A DNA stretch of 12,917 nt from Christensenellaceae bacterium (lineage in GTDB: Bacteria; Bacillota; Clostridia; Christensenellales; Borkfalkiaceae). The notes under the pieces were generated by a model that was not told the origin of the DNA, made no database searches, and was given only the letters and a program-made list of their open reading frames with translations. Within the stretch, counting starts at the first letter, position 1. Each line of letters starts with the position of its first letter. Location: assembly GCA_948482865.1 (NCBI GenBank), contig CAOMHR010000031.1:1-12917 (forward strand), read 5' to 3'. Both the position numbers and the translations under genes were made by a program. Of the stretch, positions 1-5,370 are shown one piece after another.

Positions 1-215
1 CCGTGCAGCTTGCAAAAGCCGTTTCAAAGGCAATGAACGGCAAGAGTCAGGGTCAGCTTCTCAGCACGATTATAGCCGAAGCCGAGCGCGGCAAGCGCAA
101 CGGCACGCTGACGAACGCAGACCTTGACAATTTTTACAACGCTTTGGCGCCCCTTGTGGACGGATTCAAGCGCAAAAAACTGAAAGAAGTTATAATTCAT
201 CTTAAAAACATCTGA
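1..215 (+). CDS. C-terminal end of an unrecognised protein (5' truncated by window edge)
   Basis: The reading frame is open from the first bases of the window to a TGA at 213-215, giving about 70 visible residues. A GTG at 3-5 could be read as a start, but no upstream sequence is available to show a ribosome binding site, so this is most likely the tail of a longer protein. The visible part is helical and basic (KRKKLKEVIIHLKNI at the end), without cysteines, membrane segments or a motif I recognise. It is followed 5 bp later by a terminator shared with the convergent cysK gene, so it is the last gene of its transcript. Function unknown. Confidence 0.6.
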   Translation, partial: VQLAKAVSKAMNGKSQGQLLSTIIAEAERGKRNGTLTNADLDNFYNALAPLVDGFKRKKLKEVIIHLKNI

Positions 216-220
216 ACAAA

Positions 221-248
221 AAATCCCGCTTTTAAAAAAGCGGGATTT
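221..248. terminator. Bidirectional rho-independent terminator
   Basis: A GC-rich stem (AAATCCCGCTTTT at 221-233 with AAAAGCGGGATTT at 236-248) is followed by a T run on the + strand and preceded by an A run that becomes a T tail on the minus strand. It sits between two convergent genes whose stops are at 215 and 251, so it can serve both. Confidence 0.9.
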
Positions 249-250
249 TT

Positions 251-1171
251 TTATGAAAACAGTTTTGTTGAAAGATACCTTTCTCCGCCGTCGGGGAAAA
301 CCACCGCAATGTTTTTGCCTGCGTTCTGTTCAAGCGCGGCAAGGCGGGTTGCCGCCCACAGCGCCGCCCCCGAAGAGACGCCTACAAGCAGACCTTCCGT
401 TTTAACCAGTTCCTTTGCCGTAGCAACCGCGTCCGCGCTTTCAACGGCTATCACGCCGTCAATAATCTGCCTGTCCAGAATACGCGGCACGAAACCCGCG
501 CCTATCCCCTGAATTTTATGCGGACCGCCCACGCCCTTTGAAAGCACGGGCGAGTCGGCAGGTTCGACGGCTATTATCTTAATATCGGGATTTTTACTCT
601 TTAAATACCCGCCCGCGCCAGTAAGCGTTCCGCCCGTACCCACCCCCGCGACGAAAATATCGACCTTACCGCCTGTATCTTGCCATATTTCGGGACCGGT
701 GGTATTAAAGTGCGCGGCAGGATTTGCTTCGTTTTCAAACTGACCCAAAATAATTCCGCCCGGCGTTTCGGCAAGTTCTTCGGCTTTCCGAACCGCGCCC
801 GCCATACCTTTTGCGGCTTCCGTCAGAACCACTTCCGCGCCGTAAGCCTTTAACAGCGCGCGGCGTTCCGCGCTCATATTTTCGGGCATAGTCAGAATAA
901 CCCTGTACCCTTTTGCCGCGCCGACAGCCGCAAGCGCAATGCCCGTATTGCCGGAAGTCGCTTCTATAACGGTTGCGCCTTGTTTAAGCAGTCCGCTGTT
1001 TTCGGCGCTTTCTATCATATACTTAACCGCCCTGTCCTTTACCGACCCCGCAGGATTCAAAAACTCTGGTTTGGCAAAAATTTCGGCTTTGAAGGCGTGC
1101 AGTTTATTGAAAGCGCAAAGTCTTAAAAGCGGGGTATTTCCTATGAGTCCGAATACGTTATCAAAAACCAT
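251..1171 (-). CDS. cysK: Cysteine synthase (O-acetylserine sulfhydrylase)
   Basis: A PLP enzyme that makes cysteine from O-acetylserine and sulfide in the cytoplasm. The 306 residues match the usual family length. Seen in order: the IGNTPLL start (residues 10-16), the PLP lysine K45 in GSVKDR, the substrate-binding loop TSGNTG (72-77), the glycine-rich phosphate loop GVGTGGTLTG (176-185), GIGAGFVP (222-229) and the SSGAA segment near residue 267. An upstream in-frame start would add 16 residues that overlap the preceding gene. I chose the ATG at 1169-1171 because it aligns with the family N-terminus and has GGAG five bases upstream. Its ATG shares one base with the TGA of the preceding aminotransferase gene (TGATG), so the two are probably translationally coupled. 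It ends at the bidirectional terminator. Cystathionine beta-synthase-type activity cannot be ruled out, but length and motifs favour CysK. Confidence 0.93.
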   Translation of the reverse strand: MVFDNVFGLIGNTPLLRLCAFNKLHAFKAEIFAKPEFLNPAGSVKDRAVKYMIESAENSGLLKQGATVIEATSGNTGIALAAVGAAKGYRVILTMPENMSAERRALLKAYGAEVVLTEAAKGMAGAVRKAEELAETPGGIILGQFENEANPAAHFNTTGPEIWQDTGGKVDIFVAGVGTGGTLTGAGGYLKSKNPDIKIIAVEPADSPVLSKGVGGPHKIQGIGAGFVPRILDRQIIDGVIAVESADAVATAKELVKTEGLLVGVSSGAALWAATRLAALEQNAGKNIAVVFPDGGERYLSTKLFS

Positions 1172-2289
1172 CAGCTCTCCGCGGCAAGTTTTTTTATTGC
1201 CTGTAAAAACTGCGAGCATTCGTTCATGCTGTTAAAACCGCTTAGCGAAGCGCGGACAAGCCCGTCTGAATTTAACGCGGCGTGCATGAGCGGGGCGCAG
1301 TGCAGACCGCCGCGGACGCAGATTGCAAACTCTTCCGAAAGTCTGTACGCGGCTATTTCCGACTGCATACCCGACAGGGACAGCGCGACGATTCCGTAGG
1401 GGTTGGGCTGCGAAAAAACTTTGACTCCCTTTATCTTTTCAAGCCCGTCAATTAAATATTCTGTCATAGATAAAACTTTCTGCGACGCGGCTTTCATATT
1501 CTGTTGCAGATAAATCACGCCTTCGCCTAAAGATACGATTGCGGGGTACGAAAGGGTTCCGCTTTCCAGCCTGTCGGGATAAAAATCGGGCATATTAAGA
1601 TTGAACGATTCGCTGCCCGTTCCGCCGTAAAGCACGGGCGACGGGTCAACCCTTTCCGAAAAAAGAAGCGCGCCGCTGCCCTGAATGCCGCACATTCCCT
1701 TATGCCCCGCAACCGCAAGCGCGTCTATGCCGCTGCCCTTCATATCTATAGCTACGTGACCGCAAGCCTGTGCGCCGTCGCAGATAAGCAACGTTTCGGC
1801 GGGGATTTTTTTACGCACCGCGGAAATATCGGGGGACGCGCCCGTCACGTTGGAAGCAAGCGTAATAACCACCGCGCGGGTATCCTTATCCGTAAGGCGG
1901 AAAAGAGCTTCAAGGTCAATTTCGCCTTCTTCGGTAAGGGGCGCGTATTCGACATTGACGCCGCGGCTTTTCAGAAATTCCAAAGGACGTAAAACCGAGT
2001 TGTGTTCCGCAACGGTCGTCACCACTTTGTCGCCGCTTTTCAATACGCCGCAAAGGGCTGTATTCAGCGCTTCGGTACAGTTTTTCGTGAATACGACCCT
2101 GTCGTATCCGTACCCGCCCAAAAAGGAACATAACAGCTTTCTGCACGAGTAAACCCGTTCAAGACAGGCGAGCGAAAGTTTGTGTCCGCTGCGTCCGGGA
2201 TTTGCGCCGAACTTCATTGCCGAAGCCGCCGCGCATATAACGCTGTCGGGTTTGAATCCGCCCGTGGCGGCGTTGTCAAAATATATCAT
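1171..2289 (-). CDS. Cysteine desulfurase family protein (class V aminotransferase, EF2568-like)
   Basis: A fold-type I PLP enzyme of 372 residues that should take sulfur (or selenium) from cysteine (selenocysteine) as an enzyme-bound persulfide. Visible landmarks: N-terminal YFDNAAT (3-9), AEHNS with the PLP-stacking H96, CDGAQ (170-174; D171 for the pyridine nitrogen), the Schiff-base lysine K197 in AGHK, and a C-terminal RGGLHCAP with the candidate catalytic C331. The short loop around the cysteine resembles SufS/CsdA (group II) rather than IscS. The overall sequence resembles the EF2568-type aminotransferase family, known for co-occurring with DUF3343 and selenium genes. No SufU or SufBCD is visible here. 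The start is supported by GAGGT at 2295-2299 and a promoter at 2314-2342. It overlaps cysK by one base, and a DUF3343 gene diverges from it. The substrate is inferred from context. Confidence 0.85.
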   Translation of the reverse strand: MIYFDNAATGGFKPDSVICAAASAMKFGANPGRSGHKLSLACLERVYSCRKLLCSFLGGYGYDRVVFTKNCTEALNTALCGVLKSGDKVVTTVAEHNSVLRPLEFLKSRGVNVEYAPLTEEGEIDLEALFRLTDKDTRAVVITLASNVTGASPDISAVRKKIPAETLLICDGAQACGHVAIDMKGSGIDALAVAGHKGMCGIQGSGALLFSERVDPSPVLYGGTGSESFNLNMPDFYPDRLESGTLSYPAIVSLGEGVIYLQQNMKAASQKVLSMTEYLIDGLEKIKGVKVFSQPNPYGIVALSLSGMQSEIAAYRLSEEFAICVRGGLHCAPLMHAALNSDGLVRASLSGFNSMNECSQFLQAIKKLAAES

Positions 2290-2313
2290 AATTTACCTCG
2301 GTTACATAAGATG

Positions 2314-2342
2314 ATAATATATTCTATTTATACGAGGGACAA
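2314..2342 (-). promoter_or_regulatory. Sigma-A type promoter for the aminotransferase-cysK pair
   Basis: Read on the minus strand: TTGTCC (2342-2337), 17 bases, TATTAT (2319-2314), with a predicted start near 2307 and a leader of about 18 nt. The whole divergent gap is only 57 bp, so the promoter overlaps the ribosome binding site of the + strand DUF3343 gene. No T-box or riboswitch could fit. Confidence 0.6.
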
Positions 2343-2346
2343 ATTT

Positions 2347-2607
2347 ATGACAGAGATACTTGCGGTTTTCCGCTCCCGTTCGCAGGCAATTGACTGCAAC
2401 GCAAGATTAAGGGCGGCAGGCATTCCCGCAGGACTTATAAACACCCCCAAAGAAGCAAACGTGGGCTGCGGACTTTCTATTAAGTTTCCGCAAAATGCTT
2501 TTGACAGAGTAAAAGTTGCGGTTCGCTCGGGCGGATACTCGGCGTTTTACGGCTTTTTTAAAATTTATTCCACTTACGGCAAAACGATTATCGGCAAAAT
2601 AGGTTGA
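2347..2607 (+). CDS. DUF3343 protein, putative Se/S carrier-like
   Basis: A small 86-residue protein resembling the DUF3343 family, which Pfam describes as putative Se/S carrier-like. It starts with a beta strand (TEILAVFRS), then a helix ending in AAGIPAGLINTP (23-34), and the hallmark CGLSIKF motif with C41. C17 is the only other cysteine. The role of C41 as a sulfur or selenium carrier is a family-level proposal, not shown by the sequence. The ATG at 2347 is chosen over an upstream in-frame start at 2182 because that would run through the divergent gene, and GAGGGA lies at 2334-2339. The gene diverges from a cysteine-desulfurase-like gene that could load such a carrier, and is followed 32 bp later by nth, with which it is probably co-transcribed. 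Confidence 0.8.
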   Translation: MTEILAVFRSRSQAIDCNARLRAAGIPAGLINTPKEANVGCGLSIKFPQNAFDRVKVAVRSGGYSAFYGFFKIYSTYGKTIIGKIG

Positions 2608-2639
2608 TTTAGTCCGCGCAATTATGATAAAATTTGCAT

Positions 2640-3263
2640 ATGGACAAAAATACTCAAATTTTGCAGGGACTTGCCGCCCTTTATCCAGACGCCAAGCCCG
2701 AACTTAAATACCGTTCGCCCTACGAGCTTCTGGTAGCGGTCATACTTTCCGCCCAATGCACCGACGCGCGGTTAAATAAAGTTACAGAAGTACTTTTCCG
2801 CGGCTATAACACGCCCGTAAAAATGCTTAGCCTTTCGCAAGCCGAATTGGAAAAGTACATTTTTGCCTGCGGTTTTTACAGAAACAAGGCGGCGCACATA
2901 CTCTCCGCGTCGCGCGACATAGTAGAAAAATATCAGGGACAGGTACCCTCGACTCTTGAAGAGCTGCAAACGCTTGCGGGAGTCGGACGCAAGACGGCGA
3001 ACGTGGTTTATTCGGTTGCGTTCGGCGGCGACGCCATTGCGGTGGACACGCACGTGTTCAGGGTTTCGAACAGGCTGGGGCTTTCAAAGGGCAACACGCC
3101 CGAAAAAGTTGAACAGGGGCTTATGCAGGCAATTCCAAAAAGCGAATGGTCAAAAGCGCACCACTATCTCATCTATCACGGACGGCGGGTGTGCCATTCG
3201 CAACGCCCCGACTGCGAAAACTGCGCTTTGAACAACCTTTGCGAAAAATACAATACCAAATAA
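2640..3263 (+). CDS. nth: Endonuclease III (DNA glycosylase / AP lyase)
   Basis: A base-excision repair enzyme that removes oxidised pyrimidines and cuts the abasic site. The 207 residues match the E. coli length of about 211. The helix-hairpin-helix is at 112-123 (LAGVGRKTANVV), with catalytic K118. The catalytic aspartate is D136 in AVDTHVFRV. The C-terminal [4Fe-4S] motif is C185-x6-C192-x2-C195-x5-C201, exactly the Nth spacing. The ATG at 2640 aligns with the E. coli N-terminus. A TTG two codons earlier (2634) is possible. No good Shine-Dalgarno precedes either; instead a TATGAT at 2623-2628 resembles a -10 box, so a leaderless transcript or reading from the DUF3343 gene 32 bp upstream are both possible. 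It ends at a terminator shared with the convergent zinc-ribbon gene. Confidence 0.96.
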   Translation: MDKNTQILQGLAALYPDAKPELKYRSPYELLVAVILSAQCTDARLNKVTEVLFRGYNTPVKMLSLSQAELEKYIFACGFYRNKAAHILSASRDIVEKYQGQVPSTLEELQTLAGVGRKTANVVYSVAFGGDAIAVDTHVFRVSNRLGLSKGNTPEKVEQGLMQAIPKSEWSKAHHYLIYHGRRVCHSQRPDCENCALNNLCEKYNTK

Positions 3264-3266
3264 AAA

Positions 3267-3294
3267 ATCTGCCCGCGCAAACGCGCGGGCGGAT
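3267..3294. terminator. Terminator between nth and the convergent zinc-ribbon gene
   Basis: A very GC-rich stem (GCCCGCGC 3271-3278 with GCGCGGGC 3283-3290, extendable by four pairs including one G-T) with an AAAC loop. The minus-strand side has a strong tail of Ts (from the A run before 3267). The + strand tail, TAATTTT, is weaker. It probably acts on both transcripts. Confidence 0.85.
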
Positions 3295-3305
3295 TAATTT
3301 TACAT

Positions 3306-3749
3306 TTAAATCAATAACATTAAAAAAAGTATAAAGCCATAGACCATCAGCAACATAAAAATGCAATACACTACAGTCAGGACAAAAGCGCCGCCGCTGA
3401 TTACTATACCCGCAATACCGAAGCCGAGACCCGATTTCGTCTTTTTTGCCCTGACCGTGCCGGCAATGCTCAACCCCAGCGCAGTCACAAGGGGTATAGC
3501 GCAGAAAAACTGCAAAGGCATTCCCGCATAGTGCGACACGTTTATGTACACTAATATCATTCCCAGCACAATACTTGATATGGCAAGAATAAATCCTGAA
3601 AGCGCCAAACCGTTTACGCTTTCGGGACGGTTAAGCCGTTGCGGTTCAGACGCCCTTTCAGATTGCGGAACCCCGTTCAAAAATACGCCGCAATGCACGC
3701 AGTACACCGCTTTGTCGGCTATCTGTTCGCCGCAGTATTTACAATACAT
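3306..3749 (-). CDS. Zinc-ribbon membrane protein (paralog 1)
   Basis: 147 residues. The N-terminus is a zinc ribbon, C3-x2-C6-x10-C17-x2-C20, followed by a polar linker (22-45) and a hydrophobic part with segments at about 48-70, 79-97 and 108-145, resembling DUF4190-type membrane domains. It is the most divergent and longest of the four membrane paralogs in this window. The ATG at 3747-3749 is chosen because the ribbon begins there and AGGTGG lies just upstream. A longer in-frame reading back to 4028 would run antisense-free but through the neighbouring gene, promoter and terminator, so it is rejected. A perfect consensus promoter lies at 3777-3805 and the gene ends at the terminator shared with nth, so it is a single-gene transcript. 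Function unknown; the ribbon may bind zinc on the cytoplasmic face. Confidence 0.85.
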   Translation of the reverse strand: MYCKYCGEQIADKAVYCVHCGVFLNGVPQSERASEPQRLNRPESVNGLALSGFILAISSIVLGMILVYINVSHYAGMPLQFFCAIPLVTALGLSIAGTVRAKKTKSGLGFGIAGIVISGGAFVLTVVYCIFMLLMVYGFILFLMLLI

Positions 3750-3776
3750 AATCCACCTGAAAATTTTACTGTAAAT

Positions 3777-3805
3777 ATTATATGCCCGTAACTTTAAAAT
3801 GTCAA
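3777..3805 (-). promoter_or_regulatory. Perfect-consensus sigma-A promoter of zinc-ribbon paralog 1
   Basis: Minus strand: TTGACA (3805-3800), exactly 17 bases, TATAAT (3782-3777). All 12 hexamer bases match consensus. The predicted start is near 3770, about 20 nt before the ATG. The first 12 bases, TTGACATTTTAA, are identical to those of the promoter at 4271-4299. Confidence 0.85.
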
Positions 3806-3841
3806 CGCGCTTTTTAAAATCGGACATATTTCCAAAAGCAA

Positions 3842-3863
3842 AACCCGCCGCAAAGGGCGGGTT
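3842..3863 (-). terminator. Terminator of zinc-ribbon paralog 2
   Basis: Stem AACCCGCC (3842-3849) with GGCGGGTT (3856-3863), loop of six. On the minus strand the stem is followed by TTTTGCTTTT. It lies six bases past the stop codon of the paralog 2 gene. Confidence 0.8.
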
Positions 3864-3868
3864 GAAGT

Positions 3869-4234
3869 TTAATGAACGTGCGGAACGGCAGTGCCGAACA
3901 TTGTCATAATAAAAATGAAAATTACCACAACCAGTAATATAACAAATGCTATAACGCTTATGACCAGCCCCGCAATACTCAATCCCTTGCCGGAGCCGTA
4001 AGTTTTTGAATTGACAAGCCCGATACAACTAAAAATCAAACCCAGTATAGAAATGTTGCAGAGTAATAAGCCCACAAGCGCCAAAACAAAACCTGCAACC
4101 GCAAAGCCGTTTGTTCTTTTTTCACACAATGCGGGCTGGGAGGGAACGGAAAAACCAACGTCGGTTGCAGTGCCGCAATGCACGCAATATACGGCTTGGT
4201 CGGCTATCTGACTGCCACAGTTTTTACAATACAT
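3869..4234 (-). CDS. Zinc-ribbon membrane protein (paralog 2)
   Basis: 121 residues: zinc ribbon C3-x2-C6-x10-C17-x2-C20, linker 22-42, hydrophobic segments at about 43-74 and 84-113 separated by a short GSGKGLSIAG turn, then a tail ending AVPHVH. The NGFAVAGFVLALVGLLL and GKGLSIAGLVIS blocks are the repeating pattern seen in DUF4190-like proteins. A fair ribosome binding site (GGGGAAAG) precedes the ATG. Its promoter (4271-4299) lies inside the 3' end of the upstream 47-codon gene, so it can be transcribed alone, and read-through from that gene would also include it. It is closed by its own terminator at 3842-3863. Function unknown. Confidence 0.85.
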   Translation of the reverse strand: MYCKNCGSQIADQAVYCVHCGTATDVGFSVPSQPALCEKRTNGFAVAGFVLALVGLLLCNISILGLIFSCIGLVNSKTYGSGKGLSIAGLVISVIAFVILLVVVIFIFIMTMFGTAVPHVH

Positions 4235-4261
4235 AAAACTTTCCCCATACTATTTCTGTTC

Positions 4262-4405
4262 TTACTTAATATAATACGGTTTTAAAGTTAAAATGTCAAT
4301 AGCGTACGCCTTTCCGTCCTTGGCAATTTTTATTACGGGCGCGCTGCATTTAACGCATATAATTGCTTCTTCCGCCAATTTGTTGCCGCAATTAGTACAA
4401 AACAT
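4262..4405 (-). CDS. 47-residue zinc-ribbon-only protein (truncated paralog?)
   Basis: A small open frame, ATG at 4403-4405 and TAA at 4262-4264. It begins MFCTNCGNKLAEEAIICVKC, so it has the same C3/C6/C17/C20 ribbon as its four neighbours, but then runs for 27 residues (including KIAKDGKAYAIDILTLKPYY) with no membrane segment. A strong AAGGAG ribosome binding site is spaced about eight bases before the ATG, which argues that it is translated. No clear promoter lies in the 35 bp between the upstream terminator stem and the ATG, so expression may rely on read-through. Codons 36-45 coincide with the promoter of the next gene. It could be a working small protein or a decayed paralog whose membrane domain was lost by deletion. 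Confidence 0.65.
   Translation of the reverse strand: MFCTNCGNKLAEEAIICVKCSAPVIKIAKDGKAYAIDILTLKPYYIK
4271..4299 (-). promoter_or_regulatory. Sigma-A promoter of zinc-ribbon paralog 2, inside the 47-codon gene
   Basis: Minus strand: TTGACA (4299-4294), 17 bases, TATTAT (4276-4271), 11 of 12 hexamer bases matching consensus. The predicted start near 4264 gives a leader of about 30 nt to the ATG at 4234. It lies wholly within the coding sequence of the upstream 47-codon gene. Confidence 0.8.
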
Positions 4406-4440
4406 TTCAAAAATCTCCTTTTAAATTAATTATTAACAAA

Positions 4441-4467
4441 AAAAGACGGGTTTAAAACCCGTCTTTT
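4441..4467 (-). terminator. Terminator of zinc-ribbon paralog 3
   Basis: Stem AAAAGACGGG (4441-4450) with CCCGTCTTTT (4458-4467) and a TTTAAAA loop. On the minus strand it is followed by a run of seven Ts. It lies 17 bp past the stop codon of paralog 3. Confidence 0.88.
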
Positions 4468-4484
4468 TATCAGTTTATTTTAAA

Positions 4485-4856
4485 TTAAACCAAGGGCAAC
4501 AGCGTAAGAGCAGCCGTGCCGCCGCCGACAGCCGCGCACGTACCGGCGCAGGTTGCGATAATTATAATCCAGTAACCTATCGTTATACAGCTGAGAACGA
4601 TACCCGCTATTGCAAGTCCCCTGCCCTTACCGTTGAACTCGGGCGTCTTTGATTTCTGCAAGCCTACAATGCTTAAAATCAAACCGATGACCGCCGCAAA
4701 CGAGAAGAACGAAAGCACAAAGCCCGCAATTGCAACACCGTTGTTGGGTGCATTCTTTACAATTACTTGCTGCTGTGCGTTAGCGGTGGAAGCGCCGCAA
4801 TGTACGCAAACCGCAGCGTTATCACTGATTTCTTTGCCGCAATTCTTACAAATCAT
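4485..4856 (-). CDS. Zinc-ribbon DUF4190-like membrane protein (paralog 3)
   Basis: 123 residues: ribbon C3-x2-C6-x10-C17-x2-C20, an Ala/Gln-rich linker (22-38), a hydrophobic hairpin at about 40-66, a short basic turn (KSKTPEFNGKGRG) and a second hydrophobic stretch at 80-110 containing ATCAGTCAAVG, then a tail ending LLPLV. Over 77 residues (35-111) only four differ from the paralog at 5371-5748. AAAGGA lies 12 bases before the ATG, slightly far, with GGA closer. The promoter at 4909-4937 carries an inverted repeat in its spacer that is repeated before the divergent XRE regulator gene, so this paralog is the likely target of that regulator. Function unknown; the glycine-rich hairpins suggest a small integral membrane protein with the ribbon in the cytoplasm. 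Confidence 0.88.
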   Translation of the reverse strand: MICKNCGKEISDNAAVCVHCGASTANAQQQVIVKNAPNNGVAIAGFVLSFFSFAAVIGLILSIVGLQKSKTPEFNGKGRGLAIAGIVLSCITIGYWIIIIATCAGTCAAVGGGTAALTLLPLV

Positions 4857-4908
4857 AATTTTTCCATATCCTTTAAGTTTATTTATACTTTTTCATAAGT
4901 ACGTTAAC

Positions 4909-4937
4909 ATATTAACCCATTTGGGTTTAATTGTCAA
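4909..4937 (-). promoter_or_regulatory. Promoter of zinc-ribbon paralog 3 with an embedded operator
   Basis: Minus strand: TTGACA (4937-4932), 17 bases, TAATAT (4914-4909). The -35 is perfect; the -10 matches at four of six. The inverted repeat at 4912-4930 fills the spacer and overlaps the -10, a position where a bound repressor would exclude RNA polymerase. Confidence 0.7.
4912..4930. promoter_or_regulatory. Inverted-repeat operator candidate, site A
   Basis: Sequence TTAACCCATTTGGGTTTAA, an inverted repeat of AACCC and GGGTT around ATTT. Site B, 44 bp away, repeats TTAACCC-n-TTT-n-GGTT with the same spacing. Binding by the adjacent XRE protein is inferred from position. Confidence 0.6.
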
Positions 4938-4950
4938 CTATTTTGTGTTA

Positions 4951-4978
4951 TTAAATTAACCCTTTTTGGTTATACAAT
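4951..4978 (+). promoter_or_regulatory. Probable promoter of the XRE regulator gene
   Basis: TACAAT (4973-4978) is a good -10, five of six. The best -35 at 16 bases is TTAAAT (4951-4956), weak. Transcription would start near 4985, leaving a short leader that begins at or just before the AAAGGAA ribosome binding site. Site B lies in the spacer. Confidence 0.4.
4956..4974. promoter_or_regulatory. Inverted-repeat operator candidate, site B
   Basis: Sequence TTAACCCTTTTTGGTTATA, with TAACC and GGTTA arms around six bases. It matches site A at TTAACCC, the central TTT and GGTT, and sits immediately upstream of the -10 of the XRE gene, fitting negative autoregulation. Confidence 0.55.
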
Positions 4979-4997
4979 AGCGTAAAGGAAATTAAAT

Positions 4998-5306
4998 ATG
5001 ACTATTCTTGAAAAAATCGACGCTTTACGTGAAGAACGCGGCTGGTCTGTAAACAACCTTGCTATGGAAGCAATGCTTACGCAATCAACTTTAAATAACT
5101 TATATACGCGCAACGCCGAGCCGAAAATATCTACCCTAAAGGCAATTTGCGGCGCGTTCAACATCACCCTTTCCGAATTTTTTGCGGACGAAAATCTGGA
5201 AGAGTCCAAAACATTAAACGACGAAGACGAATTGCTGGCGCGGTACTCAAAACTTACAGGCGCGCAAAAAAAAGCCGTTATCCAGCTTTTGCGCTCGATA
5301 ACCTGA
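4998..5306 (+). CDS. XRE-family helix-turn-helix transcriptional regulator
   Basis: 102 residues. An HTH_3/XRE DNA-binding domain spans about 5-62: ERGWSVNNLAMEAMLTQSTL carries the scaffold and recognition helices, followed by the typical PKISTLKAICGAFNITLSEFF. The rest (65-102) is acidic, then ARYSKLTGAQKKAVIQLLRSI, a short C-terminal helix common in small XRE repressors and perhaps used for dimerisation. There is no ligand or protease domain, so the signal is not apparent. A clear AAAGGAA precedes the ATG by seven bases. It is the only + strand gene in the zinc-ribbon cluster, diverging from paralog 3 and converging with paralog 4. The inverted repeats at 4912-4930 and 4956-4974 make it a probable repressor of itself and paralog 3. 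Confidence 0.9.
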   Translation: MTILEKIDALREERGWSVNNLAMEAMLTQSTLNNLYTRNAEPKISTLKAICGAFNITLSEFFADENLEESKTLNDEDELLARYSKLTGAQKKAVIQLLRSIT

Positions 5307-5327
5307 CTTTGAATTTTTTGCAATAAA

Positions 5328-5352
5328 AAAACGGGTTTAAAAAACCCGTTTT
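5328..5352. terminator. Bidirectional terminator between the XRE gene and zinc-ribbon paralog 4
   Basis: Stem AAAACGGGTTT (5328-5338) with AAACCCGTTTT (5342-5352). The minus strand gains a seven-T tail; the + strand tail is TTTTATATTTATT. It lies between stops at 5306 and 5371 of convergent genes. Confidence 0.85.
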
Positions 5353-5370
5353 ATATTTATTGATTTTTAA

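Noticed and set aside
2182..2346. An N-terminal extension of the DUF3343 gene
   Set aside because: It is antisense to the start of the aminotransferase gene. The ATG at 2347 has the ribosome binding site and matches the family start.
2290..2346. A T-box or SAM-type riboswitch before the aminotransferase-cysK pair
   Set aside because: The gap is 57 bp and the predicted leader about 18 nt, too short for such elements.
2605..2607. Read-through of the DUF3343 TGA as selenocysteine
   Set aside because: The protein already has the family length and no SECIS-like hairpin is evident just after the TGA.
3306..4028. A 240-codon version of zinc-ribbon paralog 1
   Set aside because: The extension runs through a perfect promoter, a terminator and the 3' part of paralog 2. 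The real ribbon start is at 3749.
4853..4867. A four-codon upstream frame (ATG GAA AAA TTA TGA) overlapping the start of paralog 3
   Set aside because: Its ATG lies only two bases after the AAAGGA, too close for normal initiation, so it is probably chance.
4970..5323. A 117-codon frame antisense to the XRE gene
   Set aside because: The + strand frame has a clear XRE domain and ribosome binding site; the antisense one has neither.
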